Positions 1 to 7,786 of a stretch of 41,572 nt of DNA are shown in pieces. The stretch comes from an uncultured Alphaproteobacteria bacterium (GTDB lineage Bacteria; Pseudomonadota; Alphaproteobacteria; Rs-D84), in NCBI GenBank assembly GCA_944389595.1, contig CALXMY010000008.1, forward strand, positions 1-41,572, given 5' to 3'. The notes beneath the pieces were generated by a model. The model did not search any database, was not told the DNA's origin, and saw only the letters and a program-made list of their open reading frames with translations. The stretch's first letter is position 1; each line of letters starts with the position of its first letter. The position numbers and the translations under genes were made by a program.

Positions 1-84
1 CCCACCCCAGAGGGGAACGTTATTCCGCGACGGTACGTACTAAGTTCCCCTCTATTGTAGGGGTGGCACGTAGTGCCGGGGTGG
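1..84. repeat. G-rich palindromic (REP-like) intergenic repeat
   Basis: AGAGGGGAAC at 9-18 is inverted as GTTCCCCTCT at 44-53, and CCCACCCC at 1-8 faces GGGGTGG at 60-66. A second small palindrome, GGCAC-GTA-GTGCC (65-77), is followed by another GGGGTGG at 78-84. Palindromic cores bounded by GGGGTGG are typical of REP-type extragenic repeats; a related element lies near 16321. It sits downstream of rbfA and contains no gene. The element may extend left of the window. Confidence 0.5.
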
Positions 85-143
85 TAAGAGAGAATGGCCC
101 GGCACCCAGAATGATAAATGGTGCAATAACAAGGGGCGCGCGT

Positions 144-497
144 TTAATTTAAATTATCCAGGATTTTATCGATGCGTTCGGCGCGGTCCAATGTGTCATC
201 GTATTCAAATTTTATTTCCGGAACATATTTTTGATCCAGGCGCGATGCCAATTCATAGCGTACTGTTTTTGTGATTTCGTCCAATTTTTTTTGCACGGAT
301 GCAATATCTGGATTGCGCGAGTAATAATATAAATGCACATATTGAATACCGCCATGGGCAACCGCGTCAACCAATGATACACCACCAATGATTTTGTCGT
401 CGCTGTATCGGTCGCGCAATATTTCCGCAACCAATGTTTGGACCGTGCTGGCCATGCGGGCCGATCGATTTGAATTTGTGTTTCTTTGACGTTTCAT
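144..497 (-). CDS. rbfA: Ribosome-binding factor A
   Basis: RbfA binds the 30S subunit near the 5' end of 16S rRNA and helps its final maturation, especially in the cold. The 117-residue product has the usual length. It shows the family's C-terminal signature 'VPEIKFEYDDTLDRAERID' (about residues 92-110), matching the conserved P-x-[IL]-x-F-x-x-D-x-[ST]-x-[DE]-x-x-x-[RK]-[IV] pattern, and a basic N-terminus (KRQRNTNSNRSARMA). The ATG at 497 is preceded on the minus strand by a GGGA-type ribosome site. It is divergent from the membrane protein gene at 596. No infB or truB partner is visible because the gene reads towards the window edge. Family assignment is secure. Confidence 0.88.
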   Translation of the reverse strand: MKRQRNTNSNRSARMASTVQTLVAEILRDRYSDDKIIGGVSLVDAVAHGGIQYVHLYYYSRNPDIASVQKKLDEITKTVRYELASRLDQKYVPEIKFEYDDTLDRAERIDKILDNLN

Positions 498-529
498 TTA
501 TATTTCCCATACATAATCATAATATATTA

Positions 530-559
530 ATTGTAAATTATAATTTATTAAATTACAAT
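530..559. promoter_or_regulatory. Divergent promoter region with inverted repeat
   Basis: Between rbfA and the membrane protein gene, ATTGTAA (530-536) is inverted as TTACAAT (553-559). The arms flank an ATTATAAT core that supplies a TATAAT -10 box on both strands (539-544 plus; 537-542 minus). Its use as a shared promoter or operator is inferred from position and symmetry only. Confidence 0.35.
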
Positions 560-595
560 CAAGTAAATTTTGTCGTTGAAAATGCAGGGCTGTAT

Positions 596-1171
596 ATGAA
601 ATTCGCAGAATATATTTTAAGTAAATCGGAAAGTCGGGCTTATTCGTGGATTGTTTTTATTTTGACCATTTGCGAATCGATTTTTTTATTCGTTCCACCC
701 GAAGTTTTTATGACACCACCAATTATTGCAAATAAAAAACGCGCACTGCCAATCACGGTTGCGGCATCGTTGGGGTCAATCGTTGGCGGCGCAATCGCGT
801 ATATGATTGGTGCGTGGTTGTGGGATTCGTTGGGGCTGTGGTTGGTAAATACGTTTACAAATCCGGAACTGATTGAAACGGCCATCAAGCCCATGTTTTC
901 TAAATACGGTATTTTAATAATTGTGTTAACGGCGGTGACACCCATACCTTATAAATTGTTGGCGTTGTGGTTGGGTTTTATTGGTTACCCAATTTGGATT
1001 TTTGTTGGTGTTTCCGCGATTTTCCGTACCGGACGATTCGCCATCATCGCAACGCTGTTATATTTTTTCCAGGAACGTGCAAACGCCATTGTGAAAAAAT
1101 ATTTTTGGCCGTTGACCATCGGGGCCATTATTGCCGCCGGATTAGGGGTGGGACTGATTTCGCTGTTTTAA
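596..1171 (+). CDS. YqaA/DedA-like (SNARE-associated, VTT) inner-membrane protein
   Basis: The 191-residue hydrophobic protein has about four to five membrane segments. Hallmarks of the YqaA branch of the DedA/VTT superfamily are an acidic-aromatic entry segment with 'VPPEVFMTPPIIA' (about residues 30-42), a Gly-rich 'GSIVGGAIAYMIGAWL' helix, 'TPIPYKLLALWLGF', and an Arg-containing 'FRTGRFAIIA' helix. DedA proteins are linked to lipid scrambling or transport and membrane homeostasis; the substrate here is unknown. The reading frame stays open upstream to 434, but that part overlaps rbfA on the other strand and does not resemble the family, so the ATG at 596 was chosen. It runs co-directionally into lepA, 64 bases downstream. 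Confidence 0.75.
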   Translation: MKFAEYILSKSESRAYSWIVFILTICESIFLFVPPEVFMTPPIIANKKRALPITVAASLGSIVGGAIAYMIGAWLWDSLGLWLVNTFTNPELIETAIKPMFSKYGILIIVLTAVTPIPYKLLALWLGFIGYPIWIFVGVSAIFRTGRFAIIATLLYFFQERANAIVKKYFWPLTIGAIIAAGLGVGLISLF

Positions 1172-1192
1172 TTAAAAATTATGGTTGCGGAT

Positions 1193-1198
1193 TATAAT
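1193..1198 (+). promoter_or_regulatory. Possible -10 box of the lepA transcript
   Basis: TATAAT lies 37 bases before the lepA ATG, leaving a leader of about 30 bases that holds the AGGTAA ribosome site. No good -35 hexamer is seen 16-18 bases upstream, where the sequence is AT-rich. Confidence 0.35.
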
Positions 1199-1235
1199 AT
1201 ACTGGTGTATCATTGCCGCGTCAGGTAATAAAAGT

Positions 1236-3032
1236 ATGAAGCAACAAAATATCAGAAATTTTGCAATCGTCGCACATATTGATCATGGAAAATCCACACT
1301 GTCAGACAGGCTGATTGAATACACGGGTGGTTTACAATCGCGCGAAATGAAGGCGCAAGTTTTGGATTCAATGGATATTGAACGTGAACGCGGAATCACG
1401 ATAAAGGCCCAGACGGTGCGTTTGAATTACAAGGCCCGCGATGGCCAGGAATATCAATTGAATTTAATGGATACGCCCGGGCATGTTGATTTTTCGTATG
1501 AAGTGTCGCGGTCGTTGGCCGCGTGCGAAGGGGCGCTGATTTTGGTTGATGCAACCCAAGGGGTCCAGGCGCAAACATTGGCGAATGCATATTTGGCATT
1601 GGATAATGATTTGGAAATGTTGCCGGTGTTGAATAAAATTGATTTGCCGTCCAGTGATGTTGCCGCCGCACGCGAACAAATTGCGGATGTTATCGGGCTG
1701 GATGCCGCGAATGCATTATGTGTGTCTGGTAAAACAGGGGCGGGTGTGCCCGAATTATTAGAGGAAATCGTTCATCATTTGCCGGCCCCGCGGGGGGACG
1801 AAAATGCGCCTGCGCGTGCGCTGTTGGTTGATTCGTGGTATGATTCTTATTTGGGGGTTGTCGTATTGGTGCGGGTTGTTGATGGGCAATTGCGCCGTGG
1901 TGAAAAAATACGGTTTATGGCAACTGGGGCCGAATATGTTATTGAAAAAATCGGTTACTTTACACCAAAAATGGTTGATGCGGATGTGTTGGGAACCGGT
2001 GAAATCGGGTTTATTATTACGGGTATGAAAACTATACACGATTGCAAGGTTGGCGATACAATTGTTGATGCGCGTAATGGGGATGATTGCGCACCTTTGC
2101 CCGGGTTCAAGCCGTCTGTGCCGGTTGTGTTTGCTTCGTTTTTCCCGGTCGAGGCCGATGATTACCCGGCATTGCGCGATGGTGCGGAAAAGTTGGCATT
2201 GAATGATGCATCGTTTGTTTTTACGGTGGAAAAATCATCTGCGCTGGGGTTTGGTTTGCGGTGCGGATTTTTGGGCTTGCTGCATATGGAAATTATCAGT
2301 GAACGGTTGCGCCGTGAATTTGGTTTGAATTTGATTAACACTGTGCCCAGTGTGTTGTATAAAGTGTATCTGCGTGATGGGTCGGTTATTGATTTGGAAA
2401 ATCCGGCCGATATGCCTGATCAAACGCGTATCGCATCAATCGAAGAACCATGGGTGCGCGCAACAATTATGATGCCTGATAAATATATGGGGGGCATTAT
2501 GTCGCTGTGTTCGGAACGACGCGGGGTTCAGGAAAATATTTCGTATGTCGGAAATCGCGCGGTGTTGGTATATCAATTGCCTTTGTCGGAAATCGTGTTT
2601 GATTTTTATGATCGTGTAAAATCGCTGTCGTCGGGGTATGCGTCGTTTGACTATGTGGTTCAGGGATATCGCCCGTCCGATTTGGTCAAGGTTTCAATTT
2701 TGGTTAATGATGAAAATGTGGAACCGTTGTCTTTTATGTGCCATCGCAGTTTCGCCGAAAAACGTGGCCGGCAGATTGTGGAACGGTTAAAGGATTTGAT
2801 ACCGCGTCATCAATTTAAAATTCCGTTACAGGCCGCCATCGGTGGGAAAATTATTGCGCGTGAAACAATCGCTGCGTATCGCAAGGATGTGACGGCCAAG
2901 TGTTATGGCGGTGATATTACGCGCAAGCGCAAATTATTGGAAAAACAAAAAGAGGGTAAAAAGCGTATGCGGACATTTGGCAATGTCGAAATACCACAAT
3001 CTGCATTTATTAACGCATTAAAGGTAAATTAA
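1236..3032 (+). CDS. lepA: Elongation factor 4 (back-translocating GTPase LepA)
   Basis: LepA/EF4 is a ribosome-associated GTPase that acts on mistranslocated or stalled ribosomes and in 30S assembly. The 598-residue length is typical. GTPase motifs are G1 '[14 protein letters not shown]' (about residues 14-27), switch I '[11 protein letters not shown]', G3 '[12 protein letters not shown]' and G4 'NKID'. The LepA-specific C-terminal domain is present, with '[21 protein letters not shown]' region and the basic tail '[16 protein letters not shown]'. An upstream GTG-type extension to 1185 was discarded because the ATG at 1236 has an AGGTAA ribosome site and gives the normal family N-terminus. 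The next gene starts two bases after the stop, so lepA heads a likely operon with the cysteine-family genes. Confidence 0.97.
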   Translation: MKQQNIRNFAIVAHIDHGKSTLSDRLIEYTGGLQSREMKAQVLDSMDIERERGITIKAQTVRLNYKARDGQEYQLNLMDTPGHVDFSYEVSRSLAACEGALILVDATQGVQAQTLANAYLALDNDLEMLPVLNKIDLPSSDVAAAREQIADVIGLDAANALCVSGKTGAGVPELLEEIVHHLPAPRGDENAPARALLVDSWYDSYLGVVVLVRVVDGQLRRGEKIRFMATGAEYVIEKIGYFTPKMVDADVLGTGEIGFIITGMKTIHDCKVGDTIVDARNGDDCAPLPGFKPSVPVVFASFFPVEADDYPALRDGAEKLALNDASFVFTVEKSSALGFGLRCGFLGLLHMEIISERLRREFGLNLINTVPSVLYKVYLRDGSVIDLENPADMPDQTRIASIEEPWVRATIMMPDKYMGGIMSLCSERRGVQENISYVGNRAVLVYQLPLSEIVFDFYDRVKSLSSGYASFDYVVQGYRPSDLVKVSILVNDENVEPLSFMCHRSFAEKRGRQIVERLKDLIPRHQFKIPLQAAIGGKIIARETIAAYRKDVTAKCYGGDITRKRKLLEKQKEGKKRMRTFGNVEIPQSAFINALKVN

Positions 3033-3034
3033 TT

Positions 3035-3457
3035 ATGGGGCTGGTGAATTATATTTTAAATACGTCAATGCATGATATGCGAAATGATTTTAACGAGTAT
3101 TGCGATTTATTTCGCTGTATCAGAAATGAACAACGCAAACTGCGCCAGGCATATAAAAATATAGTAATGGATTTTGGGCAAATGTATTATTCGGTGCCGC
3201 ATGCTAAAATAATGCGTGGATGTGTTCAAAAGTCGTGGAAATGGGAATTTGATTGGCAAATGCGTATGGTCGTTGCGCGGGAATATGAATTTCGTTGCCC
3301 GAATTGTATGCTGGATTTATGCGGATGTAATAAAACATATTGCGAATATTTTCCGTATATTAATGCTTATTCTGACTGTTTATCAAATTATAAAAAAATA
3401 CGTGATTTCAGAACAAAATTTTGGCGAAATAAATTTGAAAATGTAAAAAAGGGGTAA
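3035..3457 (+). CDS. Unknown small cysteine-containing protein, family member 1
   Basis: The product (140 residues) is not recognised. It begins with a helical segment ('YILNTSMHDMRNDFNEY') shared with the next two genes. It ends with a cysteine cluster (R-C-PNC-x4-LCGC-NKTY-C) followed by aromatic and basic residues and 'FRTKFWRNKF'. The core C-x4-C-x2-[YF] and the terminal FW-x-x-K-[FY] recur in the genes at 3463, 3899 and 4335, so these are paralogues. Several Cys within about 20 residues could bind a metal (inference). There is no signal peptide or membrane segment, so it is probably cytoplasmic. It starts two bases after lepA, with AAAGGT near 3021 as ribosome site. Divergence from its siblings suggests old duplications. 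Confidence 0.7.
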   Translation: MGLVNYILNTSMHDMRNDFNEYCDLFRCIRNEQRKLRQAYKNIVMDFGQMYYSVPHAKIMRGCVQKSWKWEFDWQMRMVVAREYEFRCPNCMLDLCGCNKTYCEYFPYINAYSDCLSNYKKIRDFRTKFWRNKFENVKKG

Positions 3458-3462
3458 TTGTA

Positions 3463-3870
3463 ATGGGGATGTTCAGGTATTTATGTAAAACATCAATTAA
3501 AAAAATAAAAAATGATTTTGCAGAATATAAAATATTAAACAGAAAAATTGCTGATGCCGATGAATATAAACGCATAGCGTTTAAAATGTTGATTGCGGAT
3601 TTGGGCAATGTTGATAACAAGGTGGCTGATTTATATCGCGGATGCATTGTACGCAGTCGCGAATTGGCGGAAAAAGATGTTGATAAAACGTCTGATATGA
3701 TTCCGTATGAAAAAATATGCAGCCATTTTTCATTTAATTATTCGTGCAAAAAGAAAGACTGCCCTTGTTACAATGAAAATTATGTATATTTTGATGCGGT
3801 AAACAGGCAAAAAAATTTGGAAGAAATACGGTCTGGGTTTTGGAAGCGTAAGTTTAATCGTGTAAGATAA
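3463..3870 (+). CDS. Unknown small cysteine-containing protein, family member 2
   Basis: This 135-residue paralogue of its neighbours has an N-terminal amphipathic helix 'MGMFRYLCKTSIKKIKNDF'. A C-terminal box reads C-x8-C-x4-C-x-C-Y, followed by 'NENYVYFD' and a terminal 'FWKRKFNRVR'. It begins five bases after the previous stop. AAAAAGGGG upstream can act as a ribosome site. It is very rich in Lys, Ile, Asn and Asp, predicted soluble, and has no export signal. The spacing of the last two cysteines (C-K-K-K-D-C) is identical in register to the ACP-fused member at 4335. The function is unknown; duplication in tandem behind lepA is the only contextual clue. Confidence 0.7.
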   Translation: MGMFRYLCKTSIKKIKNDFAEYKILNRKIADADEYKRIAFKMLIADLGNVDNKVADLYRGCIVRSRELAEKDVDKTSDMIPYEKICSHFSFNYSCKKKDCPCYNENYVYFDAVNRQKNLEEIRSGFWKRKFNRVR

Positions 3871-3898
3871 AAAATTGCTAGCCACAAAGGAGGCCAAT

Positions 3899-4312
3899 AT
3901 GTCTATGTGGAAATATATAACAAAAACACCGCGTGATATAAAAAAACAAAACAGACAGGAATATAAGGAACTGTGTGCACAAAGAAACAAAATATATTTT
4001 GAATTGAACGTTGCGTTAAATGACATTGCAAAAGATTTGCCCGAACAATATGATTTTTTTCCAAGCAATAATGGCAAGGCATGTATATTAAGTTTTTATT
4101 GGGCGTTGCCGGATACCGGGCGTGACAGTGACCCGGCGGTTATACCAAAGGACGTTTATTGTTCACATTATTCGTTTGAACAGCCGTGCAGCAGAAAATC
4201 ATGCCCATATTATGAACGTAATGTGAAATATTTTGAACTTAAACAACGATATAGAGAGGCCTGTGACAAAGTATTTGATTTTTGGCCAGAAAAATATCGC
4301 CAATGTCGATAG
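3899..4312 (+). CDS. Unknown small cysteine-containing protein, family member 3
   Basis: This 137-residue protein starts at the ATG at 3899, chosen because a strong AAAGGAGG ribosome site lies at 3886-3893; the frame is open to 3875 but nothing upstream matches the family. The N-terminal helix 'MSMWKYITKTPRDIKKQNR' aligns with members 1 and 2. The C-terminal box is C-SHYSFEQP-C-SRKS-C-PYY, followed by 'ERNVKYFEL' and 'FWPEKYRQCR'. The C-S-H-[FY]-S-F stretch is nearly identical to member 2. It is presumably co-transcribed with its neighbours. No known family is recognised. Confidence 0.7.
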   Translation: MSMWKYITKTPRDIKKQNRQEYKELCAQRNKIYFELNVALNDIAKDLPEQYDFFPSNNGKACILSFYWALPDTGRDSDPAVIPKDVYCSHYSFEQPCSRKSCPYYERNVKYFELKQRYREACDKVFDFWPEKYRQCR

Positions 4313-4334
4313 ATAATAAATATAGGTGGTTGGT

Positions 4335-4943
4335 ATGAAAAAAAGTACATTTAATAAAATTCGTGAAATTATATCTGACAAGTTTCATGTGGAAAAACAA
4401 GATGTCGGACCAGAAACAAAATTGGGCGGGGATTTGTGTTTTGATTCGTTAAGTATGATGATTTTAATTTCTGCGATTGAACATGAATTTGATATTGTGA
4501 TACCTGATGATAAGTTAGATAAATTATATACGGTTGGTGATTTGGTTGTATGTGTTGATGAATCTAAACATAAAAATTTAACATCGGTACAAAAAATTGG
4601 CCAATGGGTCAAAGAATGGTATCAGTTAAGGGCAGATTGCAAAACTGCATATAAAAATACATTTGAAAAATATAAGTCATTATCACGTGCATTTTCATTG
4701 CGGTCAGATATGTATCCACGGGCATCATGTGTCCAGGTGTCATATTTTTTGAACGACACGCAAACCAAATTTTGCCCTAATTTTGATCCCGCAGAACTGG
4801 ACAATAGCGCACGGTGTAAAAATAACAAATGTATGTTTTACGACAAAAATCGTGAATATTTTGATGCGTTGGATGCATATGTGAATTTGGCCCGTAAAAA
4901 GCACGCGTTTTGGAAAGAAAAATTAAAAAAACGTTCAAAATAA
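4335..4943 (+). CDS. ACP domain fused to the cysteine-containing family domain
   Basis: This 202-residue two-part protein has an N-terminal acyl-carrier fold (residues 1 to about 75). The helix-2 motif 'DLCFDSLSMMI' places Ser38 where 4'-phosphopantetheine is attached in ACPs, and the acidic helix 'EHEFDIVIPDD' follows. The second half (about 85-202) carries the box found in the three preceding genes: C-x13-C-KNNK-C-MFYDKNREYF and a final 'HAFWKEKLKK'. ACPs carry acyl chains as thioesters on the prosthetic arm; whether this one is charged is not known. The ATG at 4335 is preferred over a GTG nine bases upstream because AGGTGG lies at 4324-4330. The fusion suggests that the unknown domain works with, or on, an acyl-loaded carrier (inference). 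Confidence 0.78.
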   Translation: MKKSTFNKIREIISDKFHVEKQDVGPETKLGGDLCFDSLSMMILISAIEHEFDIVIPDDKLDKLYTVGDLVVCVDESKHKNLTSVQKIGQWVKEWYQLRADCKTAYKNTFEKYKSLSRAFSLRSDMYPRASCVQVSYFLNDTQTKFCPNFDPAELDNSARCKNNKCMFYDKNREYFDALDAYVNLARKKHAFWKEKLKKRSK

Positions 4944-4958
4944 TAATCGGTGACTGCC

Positions 4959-5957
4959 ATGGCACATCAATTCTTTTTTAATCCGTTTATTTTGGATAAT
5001 TTGCCGACACCGGCATCTGGTTTTGATGTTGTCCAGGATTTATCTGAACCACGGTTGCGTATGTATGTGACCAGTCGGGGGGTGAAAACTTTTTTTGTTC
5101 GCAAACGTGTGCGCGGTCGCGATCGGCGAATTATTATTGGGAATTACCCTGATATGGATATAGAAACTGCGCGTGGTGCGGTGCCCGAGATTTTGGCCAC
5201 GGCCAGTATTGCACCACGTGTTCACAGAAAAAAAATAACGCTGAAAAAATTTTTGGATATTTATTTGGAAAAGCGTGTGCGTCGTAACAGTGTATCGCGC
5301 GACAAATTGGAACGTGCAATCGCACGACATTTGGCACCATTGGCAGATAAAAATATTTCAGAAATTTCATCTGGGGATGTGGCGGATACAATACAAAATA
5401 TTAATGGCCCGGCGATTGCCGCGCGAATGCAGGAATTTTTGCAAAGTGTTTTTAAATATGCGATTGATTCGGGGTATGTAAAGACTAATCCGGTGGCGGA
5501 ATTGCCAAAAATTGTTCAACATCGCCGCGTGCGGCCGTTGCACAGGGCGGGGTTTTACAGACTGGTGCAGGCGATGGAGCGCGAACCTGATCAGATTTTA
5601 CGCGCGGCGTTTTTGATGTTGGTATATGGTTTTGCACCAAAAAGCCAGGTGTTTTCCATGCAATGGCGCGATTTAGATTTTAATCATTACACGTGGTGCG
5701 ATCGGCCGTTGTCGGATATGGCGGTTGTGTTATTACAGGATTTACCCCAGGATGGTCGCTGGGTGTTTCCGGGGCGTGGGCGTGGGCATTTGACCGATCC
5801 ACGTATTGCGTGGCGGCGCGTTGCATCAGATGCCGGAATACCGGATGTAACCATGGATGATGTAAATAAATTTTTAATGCGCCAATTGGTGTGGGCATCA
5901 GACAGGGAAGATTTGCGCGCAAATATGAACACGCTGTTATCAGATTTGATGATGTAA
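4959..5957 (+). CDS. Tyrosine-recombinase-like protein lacking catalytic residues
   Basis: The architecture is that of P4-type integrases. An arm-type DNA-binding domain (DUF4102-like, 'LRMYVTSRGVKTFFVRKRVRG', 'GNYPDMDIETAR', about residues 20-85) is followed by a SAM-like core-binding domain (about 100-180) and a shortened C-terminal domain. The catalytic signatures are gone. The box-I segment reads 'APKSQVFSMQW' where TG-x-R-x-x-E is expected. The beta-hairpin that carries the catalytic Lys is missing between 'YTW' and 'DRPLSD'. The H-x-x-R box reads 'MDDVNKFLMRQ'. No Tyr nucleophile follows. The frame is intact (332 residues from the ATG at 4959; a GTG at 4950 is possible). It is probably a domesticated DNA-binding protein or a decaying relic. 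No att site or tRNA abuts it. Confidence 0.75.
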   Translation: MAHQFFFNPFILDNLPTPASGFDVVQDLSEPRLRMYVTSRGVKTFFVRKRVRGRDRRIIIGNYPDMDIETARGAVPEILATASIAPRVHRKKITLKKFLDIYLEKRVRRNSVSRDKLERAIARHLAPLADKNISEISSGDVADTIQNINGPAIAARMQEFLQSVFKYAIDSGYVKTNPVAELPKIVQHRRVRPLHRAGFYRLVQAMEREPDQILRAAFLMLVYGFAPKSQVFSMQWRDLDFNHYTWCDRPLSDMAVVLLQDLPQDGRWVFPGRGRGHLTDPRIAWRRVASDAGIPDVTMDDVNKFLMRQLVWASDREDLRANMNTLLSDLMM

Positions 5958-5964
5958 TGATAAA

Positions 5965-6024
5965 TTTGGTTTTTGTTATAATTTGTTATAATTCCTTGAC
6001 AGTGGGGTCATAAAATGATAGTTT
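5965..6024 (+). promoter_or_regulatory. acpP promoter region
   Basis: Two tandem TTGTTATAAT decamers put TATAAT at 5977-5982 and 5987-5992; TTTGGT at 5965 is 16 bases before the second. Slightly downstream is a consensus TTGACA at 5996-6001 with only a weak -10 about 15-17 bases later. One or both could drive acpP, whose ATG is at 6080. The choice is not resolvable by eye. Confidence 0.45.
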
Positions 6025-6079
6025 TAAGTAGTAACGCCCGCAAATGGGCCACAAATTTAACTGAAACAAAGGATAAAAA

Positions 6080-6313
6080 ATGACAACTTTTGAAAAAGTA
6101 AAAAAAATCGTGTCCGAAAAATTGGGCGTGCCAGAGGCTAAAATCGAAGAAAACTCTTCGTTCGTGAATGATTTGGGCGCAGATTCATTGGACGTTGTTG
6201 AATTTGTTATGGCAGTTGAACAGGAATTCGGCATCGAAATCCCAGATGACCAGGCATCAAAACTGACAACAGTTGGTGAAGCTGTTAAATATATTGATGC
6301 TAATAAAAAATAA
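6080..6313 (+). CDS. acpP: Acyl carrier protein
   Basis: AcpP carries growing acyl chains in type II fatty-acid synthesis. The 77-residue acidic protein is of standard length. Ser36 in '[14 protein letters not shown]' is the phosphopantetheine site, and helix III '[17 protein letters not shown]' is canonical. AAAGGA at 6068-6073 is the ribosome site. It is followed by its own terminator, then by fabF, the usual neighbour. It is clearly the housekeeping ACP, in contrast to the divergent ACP domain in the gene at 4335. Confidence 0.98.
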   Translation: MTTFEKVKKIVSEKLGVPEAKIEENSSFVNDLGADSLDVVEFVMAVEQEFGIEIPDDQASKLTTVGEAVKYIDANKK

Positions 6314-6342
6314 TATCGGGGTTTAAAAGCCAGATAAAAAAT

Positions 6343-6379
6343 AATCCGTCGCGATTTTTTGTCGTTGACGGATTTTTTT
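6343..6379 (+). terminator. Intrinsic terminator after acpP
   Basis: AATCCGTC (6343-6350) pairs with GACGGATT (6367-6374), followed by a T run to 6379. It would allow acpP to be made independently of fabF. Confidence 0.75.
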
Positions 6380-6449
6380 CTGTACGTGCGCCGCAAAACA
6401 GGTTATTATTAAATGTGTTTTAATTAAAAACTTATAAAGGATAACAGGC

Positions 6450-7703
6450 ATGAAAAGAGTCGTTATTACCGGTATGGGAATTGTATCGCCGGTTGGAACA
6501 GGAATTGAATATGCATGGAAAAACATTGTTAATGGTGTGTCCGGTGTACGCAAAATTGACACATTTGATCCGTCTGATTTGGCATCGCAAATCGCGGGAT
6601 TGCCGGTAATTGGTACGGATGCCGGCCAGTATAATCCTGATGCGGTGGTTGATGCACGTGAACAACGCAAAATGGACAAGTGCATTGTTTATGGTGTTGT
6701 TGCCGCGGACGAAGCAATGCGTGATGCGGGGCTGATTGATTATGACGGTGATAAAACCCGCATGGGGGTATCAATTGGTGCCGGAATTGGTGGATTGAAT
6801 ACTATATATGATAACTGTGCGGAATTATATGCCAATGGTCCGCGTCATATCAGTCCGTTTTTTATTCCAAAGGTTATTATTAATATGACCGCCGGGCATG
6901 TTTCAATAAAATATGGATTAAAGGGACCGAATTTGTCGGTTGTTACCGCATGTGCGTCGGCCGCGCATTCCATTGGCGAAGCTGTACGTTTAATTCAGCA
7001 TGGTGATGCGGATGTTATGGTTGCCGGCGGGTCCGAGGGCGCGGTTGGCAAAATTGGTGTTGCTGGATTCTGTGCGATGAAGGCGTTGTCCACACGCAAT
7101 GACGCGCCGGAAAAAGCATCGCGGCCGTGGGACAAGGAGCGTGATGGTTTCGTTATGGCCGAAGGTGCGGGTATTTTGGTTCTGGAGGAATATGAACATG
7201 CCATTGCGCGTGGCGCGAAAATTTATGCCGAGGTTGCCGGTTACGGTTTGTCTGGCGATGCGTATCATATAACTGCGCCGGCCCCAGGGGGCGAGGGCGG
7301 CATGCGTGCCATGCAGGCCGCGTTAAAAGATGCCGGAATGCAACCGGGCGATGTTGATTATATTAATGCGCATGGTACATCAACCGGATTGGGTGATATT
7401 GGTGAATTAACTGCGGTCAAGACTTTGTTTGCCGGTACAAATGTTTCGATGTCATCAACAAAATCAATGACAGGGCATTTGTTGGGTGCGGCCGGTGGGG
7501 TCGAAGCGATATTCTGTGTGCTGGCGATTCGTGATGGAATTGTTCCGCCAACAATTAATTTGGAAAATCCCGAAGACGAGGTTGGCGATTTCGATTTGGT
7601 GCCAAATGTTGCCAAACAGCGCAAGGTTGATGTTGCTTTAAGCAATTCGTTCGGGTTTGGTGGCACAAATGCCAGTTTGATTATCAAACGATTTGAACAA
7701 TAA
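6450..7703 (+). CDS. fabF: Beta-ketoacyl-ACP synthase II
   Basis: FabF condenses malonyl-ACP with acyl-ACP during fatty-acid elongation. The 417-residue thiolase-fold protein has the complete Cys-His-His triad: Cys168 in 'VVTACASAAHSIG', His308 in 'NAHGTSTGLGD' and His343 in 'SMTGHLLGAAGG'. The C-terminal 'NSFGFGGTNASLI' glycine motif is also present. AAAGGATAAC upstream of the ATG gives a ribosome site. It lies 137 bases after acpP, separated by a terminator. FabF of this length is normal and no domain is missing. Confidence 0.97.
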   Translation: MKRVVITGMGIVSPVGTGIEYAWKNIVNGVSGVRKIDTFDPSDLASQIAGLPVIGTDAGQYNPDAVVDAREQRKMDKCIVYGVVAADEAMRDAGLIDYDGDKTRMGVSIGAGIGGLNTIYDNCAELYANGPRHISPFFIPKVIINMTAGHVSIKYGLKGPNLSVVTACASAAHSIGEAVRLIQHGDADVMVAGGSEGAVGKIGVAGFCAMKALSTRNDAPEKASRPWDKERDGFVMAEGAGILVLEEYEHAIARGAKIYAEVAGYGLSGDAYHITAPAPGGEGGMRAMQAALKDAGMQPGDVDYINAHGTSTGLGDIGELTAVKTLFAGTNVSMSSTKSMTGHLLGAAGGVEAIFCVLAIRDGIVPPTINLENPEDEVGDFDLVPNVAKQRKVDVALSNSFGFGGTNASLIIKRFEQ

Positions 7704-7706
7704 GGC

Positions 7707-7735
7707 AAAAACGGGGCGTTTGGCCCCGTTTTTTT
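7707..7735 (+). terminator. Intrinsic terminator after fabF
   Basis: AAAAACGGGGC pairs with GCCCCGTTTTT around a GTTTG loop and ends in a T run. The A-rich and T-rich arms may let it work in both directions. Confidence 0.85.
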
Positions 7736-7754
7736 AATTTATAATGTTTTATGA

Positions 7755-7777
7755 TATAATCTGTCATAAAAGAGGTG
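7755..7777 (+). promoter_or_regulatory. -10 box and ribosome site of the repeat-protein gene
   Basis: TATAAT at 7755-7760 is followed by AGAGGTG at 7771-7777, nine bases before the ATG at 7787. The ribosome site decides this ATG over the in-frame GTG at 7775. No convincing -35 is seen. Confidence 0.45.
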
Positions 7778-7786
7778 TGTTTTATT

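Noticed and set aside
434..595. N-terminal extension of the YqaA-like protein
   Set aside because: Overlaps rbfA antisense and lacks family similarity; the ATG at 596 gives a normal N-terminus.
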